Shown: piece by piece, positions 18,521 through 26,498 of the stretch
Position numbering within the stretch: the stretch's first letter is position 1
How the letters are laid out: every line of letters begins with the position of its first letter
Assembly (NCBI GenBank): GCA_003598175.1
Contig: QZKN01000151.1
Location: 18,897-82,896, forward strand
Source of the DNA: Candidatus Omnitrophota bacterium
GTDB taxonomy: Bacteria; Hinthialibacterota; Hinthialibacteria; Hinthialibacterales; Hinthialibacteraceae
Length of the DNA: 64,000 nucleotides
Direction of reading: 5' to 3'
Program-made: the position numbers and the translations under genes
Notes under the pieces: generated by a model
What the model saw: the letters and a program-made list of their open reading frames with translations, nothing else
Told to the model about the DNA's origin: nothing
The model's database searches: none

Positions 18521-20542
18521 TCAATCCGCAACCGAATAATGTAACACACCGCTCGTCAGCGTCTCTCGCTCGCCGGAAAGCGGACTCAACGCGATATAGA
18601 ATTGATAGGTGTGTCCATCCTGCGGCCCATCAGCAAAAGCGGCCGCAGTTTTGAATTGACTGGTAGGCGACCAATAGAAATAGGTGATGGTTCCATTGTA
18701 GGTCTGCCCCAAAAATTGATAGGTTCCGCCATCGACGCTAACCAATACGTGATATTCGTTCACCGTCGCCGCATCTCGGTTGAAGTTCCAGGCGATTTGA
18801 ATGGCGCGCGCGTCCGAAGCATCAACATTCGCACCGGTTGAGCCCATCGGCGCGAGATCGTCGCCGCCTAACAGGTCATCGTAGATCACGACTTTTTTGC
18901 TCTGCAAATTGGGAACCTTCGGCTGGATTAGAGAAACCGCGTTTCCCCCTTCCGCATTGAAACCCACCGGAGCGGAGGCGTCGAAATAGTCGTCCGGACC
19001 TAAATTTCCATCGATGCGAACGATACGAAAGGTGTAAACAGAATTGAAATCCGGTCCGTTGGCAAATTCGGCGCTGAGGTTGGCCGCGCCGGCGAACCAA
19101 TCGAAACGGGTTGCCGTTCCACTGGCAGTGCGACCGAGATATTTTGCACCTCCAAATCCTTTTCGAACGTATAGATGCCAATCGGTAGCGTTGGCGGTGT
19201 TCGCAGTCCAGACGATGGAAAGATTGCGCGCATCGATGGCGTCGAAATCGGTTTGCCCGGTCAAATCGCCGGAAACGTCGCCGGTTTGATCGTAAATGAA
19301 AACGGATTGAACATTCCCGGAAATGGGTGTGGATGTGGGCGCGGCCGACATCGGTGTCCGTGTCGGAGTCGGCGGAACGGGCGTCGGCGTTTGCGTTGGT
19401 GTAGGGAGAACGGACATGGGTGTCTGTGTCGGTGTAAAGATCGAAGTCGGATTGGCAGTGACCGTCGGAAGGATGGGCTGCGGTGTGAATGTTGAGGTCA
19501 TGATCGGCGCGGGTTCTTCGGAGGTATTCCACTTTACCCCCAAATCCTTCACTTCAGAGTATCCCCACTCCGATTCACCTTTACTTGTTTCGCGTTCGCC
19601 AAGCAAAACGAATTGCAGTTCCACATTGGAAAAATCGATATCGAAATAATTAGGAAAATCCTTACCGGGAGTGAGGTGTTGATAGGTAAAAACCGGTTCT
19701 TGCCGAACCAATCCATACGCATAATCGCCTTTTACTTGTTGACCCACTCTTTCGGAGCGATCGAGGATGCCAAAATATACCTCATCTGGCTCATCCATTT
19801 TGAAGGCGACGCTCAATGTGATGAATTGGTCGCCGATTTCAAGTTGTTTTGAATATTGGAATTCATCATCATTGTCATACACATCGATGCAATAATCGAT
19901 GATTTGATTATCATCATTCGTGATGAAGGCGATGGCGCAGAGGGCGGCCTGGTCGTCATAATCGGAATAATCCTTTCCGGCTTCGATCAATAAAATATAA
20001 TCGCCGGACCAATACGTTCCGCTTTTCGTCAGAACTTCCTCATCTTCGCCGGGAGTGAAATCACCGATGCGGGTGGCGGTCAGCGGGCTGGGCGTGCCAT
20101 CGCCGATATCGATCCAAAAAACTTTTTTATCCCAATCCGGCGCGCAATATTGGCTATTCCCGCAGGGAATGGCGGTAAAACCGATAATGGTTTGATAGAG
20201 CATCCCAAACTCGGGATCATCCATCCAAAAACCGACATATCCCTCCAATTTCTCCCAGCTTCCGGACATCGATTGGGTGAAAGCGCTTGAGGGTATGGTT
20301 GTTTGCGTGGAATTGGCCGTGAGTGTGAGAGTGTTTGAGCGCACAATGGTTTGATGATTCGATTTGTTTCTGGCCGAAATCTTTTGAAGTGTTCCAGAAT
20401 AATAATTGGCTCCATAGTAAGAGTTAGACGGTTGCGGATATTTATCTTTCTTTCCACCGGCAAACGAGAAATCATAGACGAATAATTGAAAACCCGTAAT
20501 CAGAGCCAGGTGCATGATGAAAAGAGTGTTTTTGTGTTTCAT
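18521..20542 (-). CDS. Secreted protein with Pro/Thr linker and two copies of an unrecognised domain
   Basis: 673 residues with a signal peptide (MKHKNTLFIMHLALITGFQL...). The N-terminal part (about 60-345) is beta-rich, acidic and unrecognised. A Pro/Thr linker (about 355-405; TPTQTPTPVPPTPTRTP) follows, then two related modules at about 411-520 and 548-665. Both begin V.IYD, carry D..DAR.L.I.W, then YLGRT.SG/FLGQT.NG, then an aromatic-Asp/Tyr-Trp, FA.GP and YTFRI/YQFYI. The giant protein at 9834-16850 has one further copy (FEYLGRTDSS ... RFANGPDYG). The domain may be a carbohydrate- or matrix-binding beta-sandwich; that is inference. The gene has a 43-bp repeated element 261 bp upstream of its start. 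No enzymatic motif was seen. Confidence 0.75.
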   Translation of the reverse strand: MKHKNTLFIMHLALITGFQLFVYDFSFAGGKKDKYPQPSNSYYGANYYSGTLQKISARNKSNHQTIVRSNTLTLTANSTQTTIPSSAFTQSMSGSWEKLEGYVGFWMDDPEFGMLYQTIIGFTAIPCGNSQYCAPDWDKKVFWIDIGDGTPSPLTATRIGDFTPGEDEEVLTKSGTYWSGDYILLIEAGKDYSDYDDQAALCAIAFITNDDNQIIDYCIDVYDNDDEFQYSKQLEIGDQFITLSVAFKMDEPDEVYFGILDRSERVGQQVKGDYAYGLVRQEPVFTYQHLTPGKDFPNYFDIDFSNVELQFVLLGERETSKGESEWGYSEVKDLGVKWNTSEEPAPIMTSTFTPQPILPTVTANPTSIFTPTQTPMSVLPTPTQTPTPVPPTPTRTPMSAAPTSTPISGNVQSVFIYDQTGDVSGDLTGQTDFDAIDARNLSIVWTANTANATDWHLYVRKGFGGAKYLGRTASGTATRFDWFAGAANLSAEFANGPDFNSVYTFRIVRIDGNLGPDDYFDASAPVGFNAEGGNAVSLIQPKVPNLQSKKVVIYDDLLGGDDLAPMGSTGANVDASDARAIQIAWNFNRDAATVNEYHVLVSVDGGTYQFLGQTYNGTITYFYWSPTSQFKTAAAFADGPQDGHTYQFYIALSPLSGERETLTSGVLHYSVAD

Positions 20543-21016
20543 GGTAGTAACCTTTCTTTTGCTGTTGATGGATTCGTGTGACCCGAATGAAAAAGAAAAC
20601 TCGTGAAATTGCCTCCTTATCGGATGGTATTTCTCTGTTGTTTCAATTCGGTAAATTCGTCAAAAATTTCACATTTTCAATACCATGTGAATGAGATCAT
20701 TTATCAGAAATCTTACGCGCGTAAAAATGGATTGAATGTTCTTATGCAATTTCAATCCACGATGATTTCATAATTGATTATGATTGATGATGGGGAGGAA
20801 TCATATCATCGAAAAAGTGGATTTTTTGTCCTGCATTTCGAGGACAGCGAAGTAGATACCACGTTGACGGCTGGTTCTAAGCGAGAGAGAAGATTTATCT
20901 CTCTCACACGCAGAAAATAAGAAAGGAACCAGCGAATAAGATTCTACATCGGAATTGATGCGGGATGGGAGAACATGCGTTATGAAGTGAGAAATGCGAA
21001 GGGGGTCAAGCGACAA
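20543..21016. other. Intergenic region upstream of the 673-aa secreted protein
   Basis: No gene is supportable. It is AT-rich near the start codon and contains one copy of the 43-bp dyad element (20804-20846). No clear terminator hairpin with a T-run was found for the upstream ceramidase-like gene. Confidence 0.5.
20804..20846 (-). promoter_or_regulatory. 43-bp dyad element, copy 1
   Basis: On the plus strand it begins TATCATCGAAA, has GATTTTTTGTCCTGCATTTC in the middle and ends AGGACA. GTCCT and AGGAC form a dyad with an 8-base spacer. It matches copies at 26385-26427 and 27383-27425 without gaps. It sits 261 bp upstream of the 673-aa secreted protein, reading toward it on the minus strand. 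Confidence 0.65.
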
Positions 21017-22375
21017 TTACTGCTCCGGAATGGATTTGAGATTGCCCGCCAACTGATGCAGTGCGATGATCGCGCGATCCACGAGCCGTTCCCCCGCTCC
21101 CACTTCCACATACGTGGAATAACTCGCGCCATATCCTCCTTCGGAAGCGGCCTGAATGGTGGGGAAATAAGAAAACAATTCGTCACAGTATCCCAGAAAG
21201 AAAGTATGGGCGATGGGAGATCGTTTCCGCAGATCGATTTGAAACTCATTGAAGAATTCGCCGGGAAAACCTACCCATGCGATTTGCTTACCCAACATGA
21301 CGATCGGCGTTTGCGCCTTTATGGTGGGCGGACGATCCTTATAAAATTCATCAAAATATTCCTTTCCATACAGTTTTATATAAAATTCCTTGACCTTTTC
21401 ATCGTTCAAGTCAAAACGATAATCAAGTTCGGTCGTATAATTGCGTGCGATGATTTCGAGCGCGTCGGATGGCAGAGATTGCATGGATTCGGTAATTCGG
21501 ACCACTTCGTTGCCTAATTTTTCTCCTTCCTGTCGCAGGAGCGCGTAGCCTTCGTCCGTTGATTCGCCGCGAACGAAGGGATTGACGTTGCCGCAGGCGC
21601 CCTGCATAAACAGACAGGTTCCCCCCAGTTGTTTTTCGACGTAGTCCCGCATCGCGCCGGGAAATTCGGCGGTGTATTTTAAATTCTGCCCGCCGAAAAC
21701 GACCGGATGGCAGGCGAAGTGAACCAACTCAGCAATCCAGTTCCCATCATGATCCGTAAATCCGACCACACCGACCGTCTGATCAACGGGAGTGGGTACT
21801 TTGCGGTTGGGGTTTTGAAACAGCATGGTTACCGCGCCGTTCGGATGAACCTCTCGGCGATTGTAGGAAATGTCCATCGATCCGTATCCGACTTTGACAG
21901 TCGCTTGCTGTTTTGTTGATACCGCATTGTCGACGGCATGCAATAATTTTTTCTGTAATGTTGAAAGCCACGGCTCTTCCCGGGTCGGTAGGTTTGATTT
22001 CAAACTTGGACCCGAATGAGTATGGGAAGCGATGAACAGAATCGATGATATGCCATGCTTTTCCAGAACTGATTGGCGGATGGCGTCGCAGATTTCTTTC
22101 GGCGGCGGCGCGATAAGATCGACAGTGATCATTGCGATCGAGGTTTTTCCGTCATCAAGGACAATGGCTTTTGCCAAGAGTGGGTCCCAAACGCCGTTCG
22201 ACAACTCCTTGCGTGCCGCGTATCCGCGCATCGGCATTCCAATCGGCGGAGTAATGTCGATGGTTGCCGTTCCTACACTCAACGCATGGGCGATATTTCC
22301 AGTCGATCCCAAATTCTCGGAAATGAAGAGAGAACAGATTCCCATCGTGAAAATAATTGTTTGGAAAATACGCAT
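21017..22375 (-). CDS. Neutral/alkaline non-lysosomal ceramidase-like hydrolase (N-terminal domain family)
   Basis: About 452 residues from the ATG at 22375, which has GGAGG directly upstream; a longer in-frame ATG at 22486 would start in low-complexity repeat sequence and is rejected. A signal peptide (MRIFQTIIFTMGICSLF) is present. GTATIDITPPIGMPMRGYAA is the typical opening of the neutral ceramidase PF04734 family. IASHTHSGP supplies the His-x-His zinc ligands, and VHFACHPVVFGGQN plus GACGNVNPF follow as in the family. The protein is shorter than true ceramidases and lacks their C-terminal immunoglobulin-like domain. Bacterial genes of this short type are common in Planctomycetota-like genomes with unknown substrates, so cleavage of ceramide is not assured. 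Periplasmic or extracellular. Confidence 0.8.
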   Translation of the reverse strand: MRIFQTIIFTMGICSLFISENLGSTGNIAHALSVGTATIDITPPIGMPMRGYAARKELSNGVWDPLLAKAIVLDDGKTSIAMITVDLIAPPPKEICDAIRQSVLEKHGISSILFIASHTHSGPSLKSNLPTREEPWLSTLQKKLLHAVDNAVSTKQQATVKVGYGSMDISYNRREVHPNGAVTMLFQNPNRKVPTPVDQTVGVVGFTDHDGNWIAELVHFACHPVVFGGQNLKYTAEFPGAMRDYVEKQLGGTCLFMQGACGNVNPFVRGESTDEGYALLRQEGEKLGNEVVRITESMQSLPSDALEIIARNYTTELDYRFDLNDEKVKEFYIKLYGKEYFDEFYKDRPPTIKAQTPIVMLGKQIAWVGFPGEFFNEFQIDLRKRSPIAHTFFLGYCDELFSYFPTIQAASEGGYGASYSTYVEVGAGERLVDRAIIALHQLAGNLKSIPEQ

Positions 22376-22430
22376 TATTTTACCTCCGTATCGTTCTTTC
22401 TTTTCTGGAAAGGATAAAGTGTTTAGACAG

Positions 22431-22457
22431 AAGGCTGAAGGCTGAAGGCTGAAGGTT
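22431..22457. repeat. Heptameric tandem repeat (AAGGCTG)
   Basis: Three perfect copies of AAGGCTG and a partial fourth, about 55 bp upstream of the ceramidase-like start. It resembles the short tandemly repeated heptamers known from cyanobacteria and other bacteria. Confidence 0.7.
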
Positions 22458-22503
22458 AAATCCTTACCACTTCTTTTCATGAGCATGATTGCGGATCGAC
22501 AGA

Positions 22504-22531
22504 TTGCTTACAGATACGAATTCTTTATAAT
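22504..22531 (+). promoter_or_regulatory. Candidate promoter for the BrxC/YtxJ-like gene
   Basis: TTGCTT (22504-22509), a 16-base spacer and a perfect TATAAT (22526-22531), giving a leader of about 55 nt before the ATG at 22595. Confidence 0.45.
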
Positions 22532-22594
22532 ACCATTTCACATAGGACTTTTCCTGATTTAACTAATGGCGCTGATTTAAAAGGACGACTCGGT

Positions 22595-22954
22595 ATGGGA
22601 TTTTTTAAGCGAAATAACGTCCAGGCGGCAGATATCGCTTATGCGACGTTTAAGGCTGTGGGCGAATGTGTAGAAGCCAGTCGCGAAAAACCGGTTTTCA
22701 TTTTTAAACACAGCGCCATCTGCCCCATTTCCGGAGCGGCAAAACGCGCGGTGGACGCGTTTTTGCAAAAAAATGGCGTTATGGTCTATCTGATCGTCGT
22801 GCAACAGCAACGATCACTTTCCCATGCCGTTGCCGAATGGTTCCATATCAAACATGAAAGTCCGCAAGTGTTGTGTATTCGCGATGAAAAAATCACGGCG
22901 GTTTACAATCATTACGATATTACCGAAACGAATCTCGAACATGCGTTGGGATGA
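22595..22954 (+). CDS. BrxC/YtxJ-like monothiol bacilliredoxin family protein
   Basis: 119 residues, the full size of the YtxJ/BrxC family (PF11009), which has a thioredoxin-like fold. The active-site segment reads PVFIFKHSAICPISGAAKRA, matching the family's FKHST-x-CP-IS motif with a single reactive Cys. In Bacillus these proteins reduce bacillithiol-mixed disulfides or serve as thiol reductants; whether this organism makes bacillithiol is not shown here. Later residues (SPQVLCIRDEKITAVYNHYD) match the cis-Pro region of the fold. Cytoplasmic, no signal peptide. The start is supported by the length and by a TATAAT about 60 bp upstream. It stands alone, convergent with the metallopeptidase gene. 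Confidence 0.8.
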   Translation: MGFFKRNNVQAADIAYATFKAVGECVEASREKPVFIFKHSAICPISGAAKRAVDAFLQKNGVMVYLIVVQQQRSLSHAVAEWFHIKHESPQVLCIRDEKITAVYNHYDITETNLEHALG

Positions 22955-22956
22955 AG

Positions 22957-23685
22957 CTAGCGACTTACTTTCCAAACGGTTTTTAGAATTTCATGCATTT
23001 CCGGGTCGTGATGCATGATTTCCGCTCGCACGAAGGGGTAGTAATCGTTGGTTCCGAAAAACGCTTCCGATAATTCCGCGAAATATTCCTGATCATTGTT
23101 GAGCGCGTAGGCTTTTTGCATTTGACCGTTATAACGCATGACCCAATCATACGATCCACTGCTAACGGCGTGTTCATAGGCCTGTTTGATCATGGGATTG
23201 TCATATCCGAGAACCTGATGGTGATATGCGTGGGAAAGTTCGTGCAGCATCATGAACGGTTGATCAAGCGTCCAATGGATAAAATTGGTGGCGTTGGCGA
23301 TGTGAACCGATTGAGCCTTTTGCGGATCGAAGCCGTTTTCTTTCAACCAATCGGCGGAGGGATGATAAACCGCGCAGGGAAATTTTTTTGCTTCGAGATC
23401 CGCCCATATCGGGACGCGTCGTAAATCCGCGAGAGCTCTATCGGGCACGACGCGGTTGATTTCATACAATTTATTGTCCAGCAAATTTAAAACGTCCTGG
23501 CCCAGCGGTTTTTCTTTCAGAAGACGATTCTCGACGTGTACCGTCCAGCCTTGAATGAATTTGACCGTGTAAGGAGCGGAAACGAAATAACCAAATTGAG
23601 CGGTGGGAAAGTAACAAAACAACAAAACCACGCCGTAAAATGGAATGACTGCTGTAAGTTCTGAAAAAACAGATAGTTTATTCAT
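22957..23685 (-). CDS. HExxH zinc metallopeptidase (lethal-factor-like)
   Basis: 242 residues. Residues about 10-27 are hydrophobic and could be a signal peptide or anchor. The zinc site is MMLHELSHAYHHQ (His148, Glu149, His152), and the downstream third ligand is probably a Glu in NDQEYFAELSEAFFG (200-210). This spacing and the EYFAELSEAFFG segment resemble the anthrax-lethal-factor-like (ATLF) metallopeptidase fold rather than M48 or M4. The substrate is unknown; a periplasmic or secreted location is likely. It ends 2 bp from the end of the BrxC/YtxJ-like gene on the opposite strand, so the two are convergent. Confidence 0.75.
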   Translation of the reverse strand: MNKLSVFSELTAVIPFYGVVLLFCYFPTAQFGYFVSAPYTVKFIQGWTVHVENRLLKEKPLGQDVLNLLDNKLYEINRVVPDRALADLRRVPIWADLEAKKFPCAVYHPSADWLKENGFDPQKAQSVHIANATNFIHWTLDQPFMMLHELSHAYHHQVLGYDNPMIKQAYEHAVSSGSYDWVMRYNGQMQKAYALNNDQEYFAELSEAFFGTNDYYPFVRAEIMHHDPEMHEILKTVWKVSR

Positions 23686-23895
23686 TATTGTCTCGTTCGG
23701 CGTTCATTATTTTTGAAATTGTAAAGGATATGTTCATGAAAAACAAGGCGATTTGAATGCTGTATCGGATCAATTCGCGCCCGGAATGAAAATTTCAGCA
23801 TCAATTCATGTTTGTTCATCTTGTTCGGCATGGTTTCTTTGATAATGTGTTAGAAAAAATCGTGGAGAAAAGAAACGAGAAACTCCTTGTCGCGA

Positions 23896-23925
23896 TTGCG
23901 CTTTGTGATGAATGTGCGTTATAAT
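23896..23925 (+). promoter_or_regulatory. Candidate promoter for the bactofilin fusion
   Basis: TTGCGC (23896-23901), an 18-base spacer and a perfect TATAAT (23920-23925). Transcription would start about 20 nt before the ATG at 23951. Confidence 0.55.
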
Positions 23926-23950
23926 TGAGAACCATTGAAGTGAGGGGATC

Positions 23951-24604
23951 ATGATTGAAGATAGATTACCGGAAAGTTTTGTTGATCAAAATACTTCGGC
24001 AAGCGGAACCTTGAAAACGGATGGGAATGTTCGTATCAACGGATTGCTCGAAGGACAAGTCATAGCCAAAGGACGAACGACGATCGATCGGGCCGGTCGT
24101 TTGAGGGGAAAAATACATGCGCGGGAGGCGATTATCGAAGGATCGGTTCACGGCTCCATCGAAGCGACGGAAAAGATCCTGATTTCCACCACCAGTGTGA
24201 TCAAATCCAACGTAGTCGCTCCCCGTCTGGTAGTGCAGATCGGCGCCAAACTGCAAGGGTCCTTCGTCATTACGCCGGATCAGGGAGAACGTGAACGGCT
24301 GAAACAAAAACTGGATACCGATTACACGAAACCCATTTTACAGCGGATTCCTTTTTCAGTTTCTTTGCCGGATGCAAAACAGGTTATATTGGTTGGAAGT
24401 TTTACGGATTGGGATGAAAACAACGCGATTTCGTTAAAAAAATCGAATGATGGAGTATGGTCAACCGAAATTAAACTGATGCCGGGCAATTATGAATATT
24501 TGTTATTGGTCGACGGCGATCCCATGCCCGATCCCAACAATCCCCTGAAAGTGGTCAATGCTTATGGGGGGGAAAATTCCATCCTGACCGTGTTTTCGGA
24601 TTAG
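23951..24604 (+). CDS. Bactofilin fused to a CBM48/AMPK-type glycogen-binding-like domain
   Basis: 217 residues. The first about 115 are a bactofilin (polymer-forming cytoskeletal protein, PF04519): repeated six-residue beta-helix turns such as GTLKTDGNVRINGLLEGQV, IDRAGRLRGKIHAREAIIEG and IEATEKILISTTSVI. A charged linker (about 118-130) leads to a second domain, about 132-217: FSVSLPDAKQVILVGSFTDW, then GVWSTEIKLMPGNYEYLLLV and DPNNPLKVVNAYGGENSIL. This is the signature of isoamylase N-terminal/AMPK glycogen-binding modules. A GTG/ATG choice is not an issue: the ATG at 23951 follows GAGGGG. The protein may tether a filament to an alpha-glucan or use the module as a protein-interaction surface. 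I do not know of a described example of this fusion. Confidence 0.85.
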   Translation: MIEDRLPESFVDQNTSASGTLKTDGNVRINGLLEGQVIAKGRTTIDRAGRLRGKIHAREAIIEGSVHGSIEATEKILISTTSVIKSNVVAPRLVVQIGAKLQGSFVITPDQGERERLKQKLDTDYTKPILQRIPFSVSLPDAKQVILVGSFTDWDENNAISLKKSNDGVWSTEIKLMPGNYEYLLLVDGDPMPDPNNPLKVVNAYGGENSILTVFSD

Positions 24605-24712
24605 TATTTCAATACAAGCGGACAATTTTCAACATTTTAACTAGGCGGAAGTTCCGCAAGGGCAGATACAGCGCTGCTCTTGCCACCCCGAAGACGTGAC
24701 GATCCTTTGTTT

Positions 24713-25954
24713 CTATTGATAGATTTCCCAACGCGCCACATTCGAAGTCATTGGTCCCTGCGAACCGATATAAGTTCCATTCTCTCCCGCCGTCAGCGCC
24801 GGCGAGCCGGATTGCAGACGAAATCCCTCTTTTGTGAATGACAACGAGTCGATTTGCGGGGAAACGAACAGCGGATCGGCGCTGATTCCGTGATCGGGCG
24901 TCACATTGACATACGCCGCGCCTTCCGTCCATACATTGCAATAACGAACCAGGCAGGCTTGCGGATCGAAAACAGCCGGATCCGTCGGCGAACCGTTATA
25001 AATGCCGGTCTTGCCGACAATGTTGCTGTTGGAAATTTGGAGTTGCAGCAATTGACCATTCGTTGGTTTTTCCACATCCACATTGTAATCATTGCTTGTG
25101 TCGGATAGATTGTTTTTGTAAATGTCGCAGTGATCCATCTGCACCTGAACCGGCGTTACCTCATCGAATACATAAACGCCGCCGAATTGGTTTCCCGCAA
25201 TGATACAATGCTCAAACGTGGTCTTTCCTGCGAAACATTGTACGCCGGAATCGTTGCCTACAAACGCGCAATTGCGGACAACCGCGTCAAAAGGATTATT
25301 CATACTGAGCGCTTCGAAACCAATCGGAAAGGTGGCATGAAATCCGCAATAACCGGCATGAAAGACGCCACAGTTTTCGATAATGGGAAGAATCGGTTCC
25401 ACTCCTATTGGACTAAGAGAAACGACAATCCCTGCTACATCGCTGTGGGAAATTGTATTGTTGCGAACGACTGAATATCCGCCACGTAAGGCGATACCAG
25501 TGACACAATTCATCACTTGATTATTTTCAATTACATTTCCCGGCCCTGAGACTTTCGTTGTCGGATCCGGACTTTCGGGGTATGCACCCGCATCGATTTG
25601 GATACCCGGTCCTGCGCAATTTTGTATTATGCAATTACGCACGGTCACCGAAGGATCGCCCAGCGGGGATGCGAGAGCCAATTTGGCCGTTTCAATTCCG
25701 ATATGGATATTTTCTACCGTGCAACCTTCAATACGGATGGCGCTTGGAGGTGTGACGAGACCAATTCCCACCACTAAAATTCCAAAATTCGCCTGCGTCG
25801 TTGAATAACGCACATACTCCGCCTCTTTACCCGGTCCGCGAATAGTACAGTTCCGAATCGTCATGCCGACGGATTCTCCCACCGCCAGAATGGCGGAATA
25901 ACCGAGAGCATTGTGAGCAATGGTTTGATTCTCAAAAGTAATCCCTTCGATCAA
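24713..25954 (-). CDS. Right-handed beta-helix protein, C-terminal part of an interrupted gene
   Basis: 413 residues of parallel beta-helix repeats: ITFENQTIAHNALGYS, MTIRNCTIRG, IRIEGCTVENIHIG, VTVRNCIIQNCAGPGIQI, GNVIENNQVMNCVTGIAL, YSVVRNNTISHSDVAGI, matching PF13229/NosD-like rungs. It is in the same frame as the 25988-26320 segment, separated by a single TAA; codons between (FGALFLGCQNVL) continue the helix pattern. A TTG at 25954 could begin translation but has no ribosome site and no export signal of its own, so this is most likely the 3' part of one secreted gene of about 536 codons. It may act on or bind polysaccharide. Loss of function, stop read-through or a sequence error cannot be told apart here. 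Confidence 0.7.
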   Translation of the reverse strand: MIEGITFENQTIAHNALGYSAILAVGESVGMTIRNCTIRGPGKEAEYVRYSTTQANFGILVVGIGLVTPPSAIRIEGCTVENIHIGIETAKLALASPLGDPSVTVRNCIIQNCAGPGIQIDAGAYPESPDPTTKVSGPGNVIENNQVMNCVTGIALRGGYSVVRNNTISHSDVAGIVVSLSPIGVEPILPIIENCGVFHAGYCGFHATFPIGFEALSMNNPFDAVVRNCAFVGNDSGVQCFAGKTTFEHCIIAGNQFGGVYVFDEVTPVQVQMDHCDIYKNNLSDTSNDYNVDVEKPTNGQLLQLQISNSNIVGKTGIYNGSPTDPAVFDPQACLVRYCNVWTEGAAYVNVTPDHGISADPLFVSPQIDSLSFTKEGFRLQSGSPALTAGENGTYIGSQGPMTSNVARWEIYQ

Positions 25955-25987
25955 TACATTCTGGCAACCGAGAAATAGCGCCCCAAA

Positions 25988-26320
25988 TTAATCCACACCG
26001 GGAATTCCCAGCACAGCCAATCGACTCGACTGATTCACCGCACGAATGGTCGGGTGTTGTCCCGCCGCGGCTCGCAACGTAAACGAAGCAACCAGATTCG
26101 CCACCGCGCCGGCAGTGATGTCCTCTTCATATACGGCGTTATCTGCAATCACGATTTCGTCGCCGTTCTGAGCGAGTAAAAGTGCATGTTGTACACTCGC
26201 CACATTGCCTGTTCCGTCTTTTGCAACCGTAATCGTCGCCGATTCTGCTCCCCAAGCCGCCATCGCAAAAACGACGACAAAAACCATTTTCATTCCCATG
26301 CGATTCATATTCCATTTCAC
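25988..26320 (-). CDS. Right-handed beta-helix protein, N-terminal part truncated by in-frame TAA
   Basis: 110 residues ending at TAA (25988-25990). It carries the export signal (MKMVFVVVFAMAAWGAESA) and the typical opening of secreted beta-helix proteins: ATITVAKDGTGNVASVQHAL followed by GDEIVIADNAVYEEDI. The protein stops right after LAVLGIPGVD, where the helix rungs should continue; the next codons in the same frame encode the rest (24713-25954). A 43-bp dyad element lies 64 bp upstream of the start. Alone, this fragment would be too short to fold as a beta-helix. Start choice: M at 26320 is the longest; the ATGs at 26305 and 26296 within the signal peptide are alternatives. Confidence 0.7.
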   Translation of the reverse strand: MKWNMNRMGMKMVFVVVFAMAAWGAESATITVAKDGTGNVASVQHALLLAQNGDEIVIADNAVYEEDITAGAVANLVASFTLRAAAGQHPTIRAVNQSSRLAVLGIPGVD

Positions 26321-26384
26321 CTTTCCATGATAAATTTAGTTTCGTTGGATAAAAGGGATAATATAAAAGAGGATACAACCTTCC

Positions 26385-26427
26385 TATCATCGAAAACCGT
26401 GATTTATTGTCCTGGAATTCGAGGACA
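26385..26427 (-). promoter_or_regulatory. 43-bp dyad element, copy 2
   Basis: Same 43-bp layout as copy 1. Here the dyad is TGTCCT-GGAATTCG-AGGACA, six perfect base pairs. Its gene-proximal edge is 64 bp upstream of the beta-helix start codon at 26320. Confidence 0.7.
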
Positions 26428-26498
26428 TAGGCGGAAACGACTCACTCAAAAATAAGGAGATCGCCCGATTTCTTTCCCTGACTGACACGTATTGCAAT

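Noticed and set aside
24656..24683. Stem-loop GCAAGGGCAG / CTGCTCTTGC between convergent genes as a terminator
   Set aside because: A 10-bp stem (one G-U pair) is real, but neither strand has a T-run after it, so terminator function is not supported.
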